Part shown: one piece after another, positions 6,478 through 10,222 of the stretch | How positions within the stretch are numbered: the first letter of the stretch is position 1 | How the letters are laid out: each line of letters starts with the position of its first letter | Assembly: GCA_021160685.1 (NCBI GenBank) | Contig: JAGHCC010000104.1 | Location: forward strand, 1-10,222 | Direction: 5' to 3' | Length of the DNA stretch: 10,222 nt | Source: Desulfobulbaceae bacterium | GTDB taxonomy: Bacteria > Desulfobacterota > Desulfobulbia > Desulfobulbales > SURF-16 | Notes under the pieces: model-generated | What the model was told of the DNA's origin: nothing | The model's database searches: none | Seen by the model: the letters and a program-made list of their open reading frames with translations, nothing else | Position numbers and translations under genes: made by a program

Positions 6478-7512
6478 CTACTCCACCAGTTTCTCGGCCA
6501 GTTCCGTTACGGCCATGGCATAGCGGTTCGAATTATTCCAGGCGGTAATGGCCTGAAAATTGGGATATCCCGCCACAAAACGCATCCCACCATTTTTTAA
6601 TTCCAGACCGACAATGGTCACTTTTTTCCCGCCGGGAGACGGTGGCAGGCTGACCTTCTGGGTTGCGGCAACATCCTGCAAATCGACAAATCCCCTTCTC
6701 CCCTTGCTGTAGGCTTCCCGCAACTCTTCGCTCTTCAACTCAGCGCCGATTGCCCTGTAGATCGGCGCATCATAAACCCAGCCGAACCTGTGAAGATAAT
6801 TAGCAATACTGGCCAGAATATCCGGAATGGAATGCCAGACATCGCGCTTGGCGTCACCGTCAAAATCTACGGCGTATTCACGAAAGCTGGAAGGAATAAA
6901 CTGGGTCTGACCAAAAGCGCCGCCATAGGAACCCGTCACGCCCAGAGGATCGACATTGTTTTCCCGGCAAAGCAGGAGAAAATGAACAAGCTGCTGGCGA
7001 TAAAATGTTCGTCTTCTGGGATAGGCGTCATACATGGTGTTTAAGGTCTGAAAGAGGTTGAAAGCGCCTTTATGCCGGCCGAACTTGGATTCAATGCCCC
7101 ATATCGCAACCAGAATCTCCCTTTCAACACCAATTTCTTTTTCAATACGATCGAGGAGATCACTGTGTTCACGCAGTTGCGCCCTGCCTTCCCGTATCAT
7201 GCCCGGGGTGATAAAGAGAGGGAAATACTTATAGTAGGGCTTGGCCTCCCACTGGGAGTCCATCAATTCAAGAACCCTCTTTTTAATGGTCACCCCTGAA
7301 AAAATCGCGTCAATTTCCTCCTGGGAATAGTGATAGCGCAGGCGCATTTCCTTGAAAAGACCCTGGTAGCGGCTGGACTGCACATCAATCACCTGACCGT
7401 CTTTGACTAGATCGGCGGCCTTGGGCTTGTCGTCGGCCGAACAGGCGGAAACAGGCAGAAAAACAAACAGAGAAAAAAGAACACAGGACAAACGAAGTCG
7501 AGGAAAAATCAT
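6478..7512 (-). CDS. mltB: MltB-type lytic murein transglycosylase, lipoprotein (GH103)
   Basis: The 344-residue protein belongs to the MltB/SLT_2 family, which cuts peptidoglycan glycan strands with formation of 1,6-anhydro-muropeptides in the periplasm. Seen: a hydrophobic signal segment (7-22) ending in lipobox VSAC with Cys24; Ser at +2 suggests sorting to the outer membrane. The catalytic glutamate lies in WGIESKFG (Glu141), followed by the family blocks GSYGGAFGQTQFIPSSF (194-210), DFDGDAKRD (216-224) and the C-terminal NNSNRYAMAVTELA (326-339). Length fits the family. The ATG at 7512 has GGTGA (plus-strand complement 7522-7526) 9 nt upstream as the only plausible ribosome-binding site, and this lies inside the left box of hairpin repeat copy B. 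The gene follows the DHH gene with only the repeat between them, so it could be on the lptD-DHH transcript or start within the repeat. Confidence 0.94.
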   Translation of the reverse strand: MIFPRLRLSCVLFSLFVFLPVSACSADDKPKAADLVKDGQVIDVQSSRYQGLFKEMRLRYHYSQEEIDAIFSGVTIKKRVLELMDSQWEAKPYYKYFPLFITPGMIREGRAQLREHSDLLDRIEKEIGVEREILVAIWGIESKFGRHKGAFNLFQTLNTMYDAYPRRRTFYRQQLVHFLLLCRENNVDPLGVTGSYGGAFGQTQFIPSSFREYAVDFDGDAKRDVWHSIPDILASIANYLHRFGWVYDAPIYRAIGAELKSEELREAYSKGRRGFVDLQDVAATQKVSLPPSPGGKKVTIVGLELKNGGMRFVAGYPNFQAITAWNNSNRYAMAVTELAEKLVE

Positions 7513-7513
7513 A

Positions 7514-7667
7514 ATAACTGTTCACCAGAGGCTAAAATCATTGGGGCAAATTCCATACAGTAAGAGTTTACCAGTGCCTTATATTTGTTCATTTGAGACT
7601 GCGTAGCATACTAGTGTTATTCAAACAGGCTCCAATGGGCAAAGATGAGGTGCTGGTGAACGCTTAC
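7514..7667 (+). repeat. Hairpin repeat element, copy B (with left-hand box)
   Basis: The core, 7560-7667, is again 108 bp and near-palindromic, with a stem of about 42 bp, a few mismatches and a 22-24 nt loop. It matches copy A base for base without gaps at 88 of 108 positions, in the same orientation. A left box, ATAACTGTTCACC at 7514-7526, corresponds to the box beside copy A at 3360-3372. Together they fill nearly all the 159 bp between the DHH gene stop (4 bp away) and the mltB start (2 bp away). No T-run follows the hairpin on either strand. Confidence 0.88.
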
Positions 7668-7671
7668 CAAA

Positions 7672-8655
7672 TCATAATTTAAAAGTCTCATCAAAGGCTT
7701 GAAGAAATTCGTCAAGCTGCTTTCCGGGCAATTGATTGATGCCGGCGGCGGCAGCCCGCCCTCCGCCGGTGGGAAAGCGGCGGCAAAGATCCACCGCACC
7801 TTTTTTTCTGACAAGAGGCGCCCGGACACTGACCAAAAATGTTCCGTCACCGTTGTCCACCAGCAGCGCATGGGCTTTTTCCGGCAATTCCCTGGCCTTT
7901 TCATTGGCAAAGACGCCTGCGGCCCGACGCGGCCAGGAGACGGCGGGAAATTGAAAAATCCGACCCGAGCCGCTCTCCCGCAGAGGCTTCTGACCACGGG
8001 CCAGAGCCATATCACTGTCAAAACCTTCCTTGAGTTGAATCAACACATCAGACTGGTGATAAAAATCAAGGGGATCTTTAAAAGGCTGCACGGCCTGGTA
8101 CAGTTCCTGGGGAGACAAATGGAGATCCTCCACACTCTTGCCATAGCCATTGTAATTCATTAATTCACCGATCTCACGCAATTTTGCCAGCTCGCCGGAG
8201 GAAAGCGACAACCCGGCAGCGGCTGAATGGGCCGCATCATGGAGATTATCGCCAAAGGCCGCGACAACTGCCCAGGCCCGGTAACGACCGCCAAGAATTC
8301 CATCGACAATCAGTCCGGTGCAGACTTCTGGGTCGGGGTCAATATGCGTGGTCAGCAGATCGGAATCAGGAATATCTCCCGGGAAATGATGATCCACATA
8401 AAAAACCTGATTATCGCGCTCCAGCAGAGCCAGAAGCCCCTTCCGATTACGATCCAGGGAAATATCCAACACCGTGACATGAGATTCGCGGACTCCCGGG
8501 TCTGCGGCAAGCCGGTCAAGAAGCCGAATATCCCGCTTGACCCCGGAAATCAATCGGGAATCGCGGGGCTCGGCCAGACGCAGCTGGTGCAGGGCGCAGA
8601 TGCCGTCTGCATCTCCATTAAAAACATCATAATAATTCACAGAGGAAGTAAGCAA
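7672..8655 (-). CDS. DHH/DHHA1-family phosphoesterase
   Basis: The 327-residue protein carries the DHH metal-binding set: FNGDADG (12-18; Asp15, Asp17), VLDIS (62-66; Asp64), VDHH (87-90) and FGDN (134-137; Asp136), then a C-terminal DHHA1 region with GGGRAAAAGIN (297-307). Such enzymes (RecJ, NrnA, GdpP relatives) are Mn-dependent phosphodiesterases on nanoRNA, ssDNA, pAp or cyclic dinucleotides; the substrate cannot be chosen here. The usual His of the DHHA1 GGGH motif is Arg. No membrane, PAS or CBS domain is present, so it is not a GdpP or polyA-polymerase type. The start is TTG at 8655 with a strong GGAGGT (8665-8670) 9 nt before it. It begins 27 bp after the lptD stop, so co-transcription is likely. 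Hairpin repeat copy B begins 4 bp past its stop. Confidence 0.9.
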   Translation of the reverse strand: MLTSSVNYYDVFNGDADGICALHQLRLAEPRDSRLISGVKRDIRLLDRLAADPGVRESHVTVLDISLDRNRKGLLALLERDNQVFYVDHHFPGDIPDSDLLTTHIDPDPEVCTGLIVDGILGGRYRAWAVVAAFGDNLHDAAHSAAAGLSLSSGELAKLREIGELMNYNGYGKSVEDLHLSPQELYQAVQPFKDPLDFYHQSDVLIQLKEGFDSDMALARGQKPLRESGSGRIFQFPAVSWPRRAAGVFANEKARELPEKAHALLVDNGDGTFLVSVRAPLVRKKGAVDLCRRFPTGGGRAAAAGINQLPGKQLDEFLQAFDETFKL

Positions 8656-8664
8656 TTTTATGAA

Positions 8665-8670
8665 ACCTCC
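8665..8670 (-). promoter_or_regulatory. Ribosome-binding site that fixes the TTG start of the DHH gene
   Basis: GGAGGT on the minus strand lies 9 nt before TTG at 8655. No in-frame ATG or better-placed GTG precedes the FNGDADG motif, so the strong Shine-Dalgarno decides the TTG start. Confidence 0.75.
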
Positions 8671-8682
8671 GTCCTGTAAGAG

Positions 8683-10222
8683 TCAAAATTCGCTATCGCT
8701 TGCGCCAGACATTCCTTCATCTGCGGCACCCAGGCCAAAACCTAAACTTCTACCAAATCCAACAATTGAAAAAACAACGACGACCTGATCATCATCAGGG
8801 GTATGAGAGGCCATGATCTTCACGGCCCAGCAGTTTGGCTGATAAGTCAGGCCGATGGAACTTTCAACGGTTTGATTCTCCTCCAGGGATTGGATCAGAT
8901 CGCCTTCCAGAAACAGGGTATCAGTCAACCGGGTCCTAAAACTTGCATTAAGTTCATCAATGTCCGAATACTTCTCATAACGATAATCAAGGGCAAAACT
9001 GTCTCCCCGGCTGCTGGTATATCTGTTCAAAAGATCATGACTGGTAACTCCCTCGCCATAGACATTATAGGTGGTCACATACTTTGTCTCCCATGAGGGC
9101 ACCGGAAAGACATCCAGGGTAAAGGTGATATCGGAAAAGGGCTGATGCTCATCATCAGGCCCTTCCAGGTCGCGCCTCTCTTCTTTAATATCATAAAACT
9201 GTTCAACATTGAAGTAGCCGATATACCTGATAAAATCGTTTCCGTCATCCCCTGTTCCGCCAACCAGAAAATCATTTCTAATTTCATAGTTGACCTGATT
9301 TATGGAGTCTAATGTATCAACGCTGTCAAAATCGGGGTGATCCTGATCATCGCTAACTTCAAGGTATTCATAACTGATTTGCGGCCGAACAGCATGATCG
9401 AGCCAGCTGGCGGAACCAAGATGGAGACCAAACTCCCGGGCCACGGTAGTGCCGAGATTCACGTTGAAATCCCAGGCCGTTCGATCGGGACTCTTGTCGT
9501 CCGGCCAGTCAAGAGAGGAAGAACCATTATCCTCCACTTCATACATGGTATAATGAAAACCGGTGGAAACAGTACCCTCAAGAAGCCGACGACCAAAGGG
9601 TAAAGAAGAGACAAGACGCGGATTGACATCCAGCCGGTGAGCGCCAACGCCCTCTTCCCTCCAGAAATAGTCATATTGCGAGTCCCAGAGTAGACTGACA
9701 GGCGTGGCCGGGATATCCAGGCTGCCGTCAAAAAAAATTCGGGGCAAAGTCTGCAACTCCGTGTCCTGTCTGTCCTTATCGTGCAAATCATCGACACCAA
9801 TAAACTCGCCGCCGAGAAAAACGGTGGGCCAGGTCTTGGCAAGCTGCAGCCTCGACTCCCGGAAAGGAACCGTCTGCTCCATAAAACCACGGTCAAACAT
9901 CTTCTCAAAACGCTCCGTGCTTGCGTTAAAGCCGATAATGCTCTTATCGAACTCCTGCAGATAATCCCGATCGGACACCAGATCCAGATCAAGACGGGCA
10001 ATCAATTCGTCACCAAAATCATGATCCATCATGCCCCGCAGCCAGTAACGGTTTTTCTCGGTGCGGAAATAACCGTCATCCTTAAAGTCATCATCGTGGT
10101 CATCTTTCAGTGTATCTTGCAGATAATTGGCGGCGAAAGCCCCTTTGGAACCGTAATCGGAAACATATCTGAACTCCAGGCCAGCCACCATCCCTCTTTT
10201 ACTCATAAAACCAGGATACAGG
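8683..10222 (-). CDS. lptD: LPS-assembly protein LptD, C-terminal part (runs off the right edge)
   Basis: The frame is open to the window edge, so the gene starts beyond 10222; an internal Met at 10206 is not the start. About 512 residues of the LptD beta-barrel are visible. LptD forms, with LptE, the outer-membrane pore that inserts lipopolysaccharide into the outer leaflet. Family features, numbered from the Met at 10206: SKRGMVAGLEFRY (2-14), many alternating strands rich in aromatic residues, HAVRPQISYEYLE (271-283), the INQVNYEIRN stretch (302-311) and the near-terminal NCWAVKI (458-464). Only one cysteine (459) is seen, where E. coli has an adjacent pair used in disulfides. An acidic run (residues 35-44, seven of ten Asp) probably sits in a loop. 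The C-terminal tail after the last strand is glycine- and acid-rich. The DHH gene follows 27 bp downstream. Confidence 0.9.
   Translation of the reverse strand, partial: LYPGFMSKRGMVAGLEFRYVSDYGSKGAFAANYLQDTLKDDHDDDFKDDGYFRTEKNRYWLRGMMDHDFGDELIARLDLDLVSDRDYLQEFDKSIIGFNASTERFEKMFDRGFMEQTVPFRESRLQLAKTWPTVFLGGEFIGVDDLHDKDRQDTELQTLPRIFFDGSLDIPATPVSLLWDSQYDYFWREEGVGAHRLDVNPRLVSSLPFGRRLLEGTVSTGFHYTMYEVEDNGSSSLDWPDDKSPDRTAWDFNVNLGTTVAREFGLHLGSASWLDHAVRPQISYEYLEVSDDQDHPDFDSVDTLDSINQVNYEIRNDFLVGGTGDDGNDFIRYIGYFNVEQFYDIKEERRDLEGPDDEHQPFSDITFTLDVFPVPSWETKYVTTYNVYGEGVTSHDLLNRYTSSRGDSFALDYRYEKYSDIDELNASFRTRLTDTLFLEGDLIQSLEENQTVESSIGLTYQPNCWAVKIMASHTPDDDQVVVVFSIVGFGRSLGFGLGAADEGMSGASDSEF

Noticed and set aside
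7617..8021. 134-codon minus-strand frame ending in repeat copy B
   Set aside because: It is a shadow of the DHH gene in another frame; the DHH frame carries the DHHA1 motif over the same bases.

Overview
The window reads as chromosomal DNA of a Gram-negative bacterium: it carries an outer-membrane LptD, a lipoprotein murein hydrolase and a YcgR-like PilZ protein. Gene style and the abundance of hairpin repeats between genes suggest a deltaproteobacterium (Desulfobacterota, perhaps Desulfobulbales). That placement is an impression from protein flavour, not a computed result. Seven of the eight protein genes lie on the minus strand; only the PilZ gene is on the plus strand. I see no tRNA, rRNA, CRISPR array, transposase or phage gene.

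Layout, in minus-strand transcription order from the right edge. (i) 10222-8683 is the C-terminal part of lptD (5' end outside the window). A DHH-family phosphoesterase follows 27 bp later (8655-7672, TTG start with a strong GGAGGT) and probably shares its transcript. A hairpin repeat fills the gap to an MltB-type lytic transglycosylase lipoprotein (7512-6478). This block is about the cell envelope, plus a nucleotide-type phosphoesterase. (ii) A convergent PilZ gene (5724-6401, +), clearly AT-richer than its neighbours, lies between mltB and glgX. (iii) glgX (5609-3465), a glycogen debranching enzyme, diverges from the PilZ gene. (iv) Past a repeat-rich gap of about 290 bp comes a three-gene cluster: M20 amidohydrolase (3174-2020), a YbdK-type carboxylate-amine ligase (1958-855), and a gamma-glutamyltransferase-family protein (858 to beyond base 1). 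The last two overlap by ATGA. Together they look like a gamma-glutamyl/thiol-conjugate handling module.

The most interesting content is not protein-coding. Two copies of a 108-bp near-palindromic element (3404-3511 and 7560-7667) align without gaps at about 81% identity. Each can fold into a stem of about 43 bp, and four stem pairs have changed in compensated fashion between the copies. Both sit in the same orientation at the 3' ends of minus-strand genes, and both have a related extra box about 45 bp to the left. The first copy supplies the last 15 codons and the stop of glgX; the second supplies the probable ribosome-binding site of mltB. A separate REP-like pair of inverted hairpins (3241-3316) also shows pairing-preserving differences between its arms.
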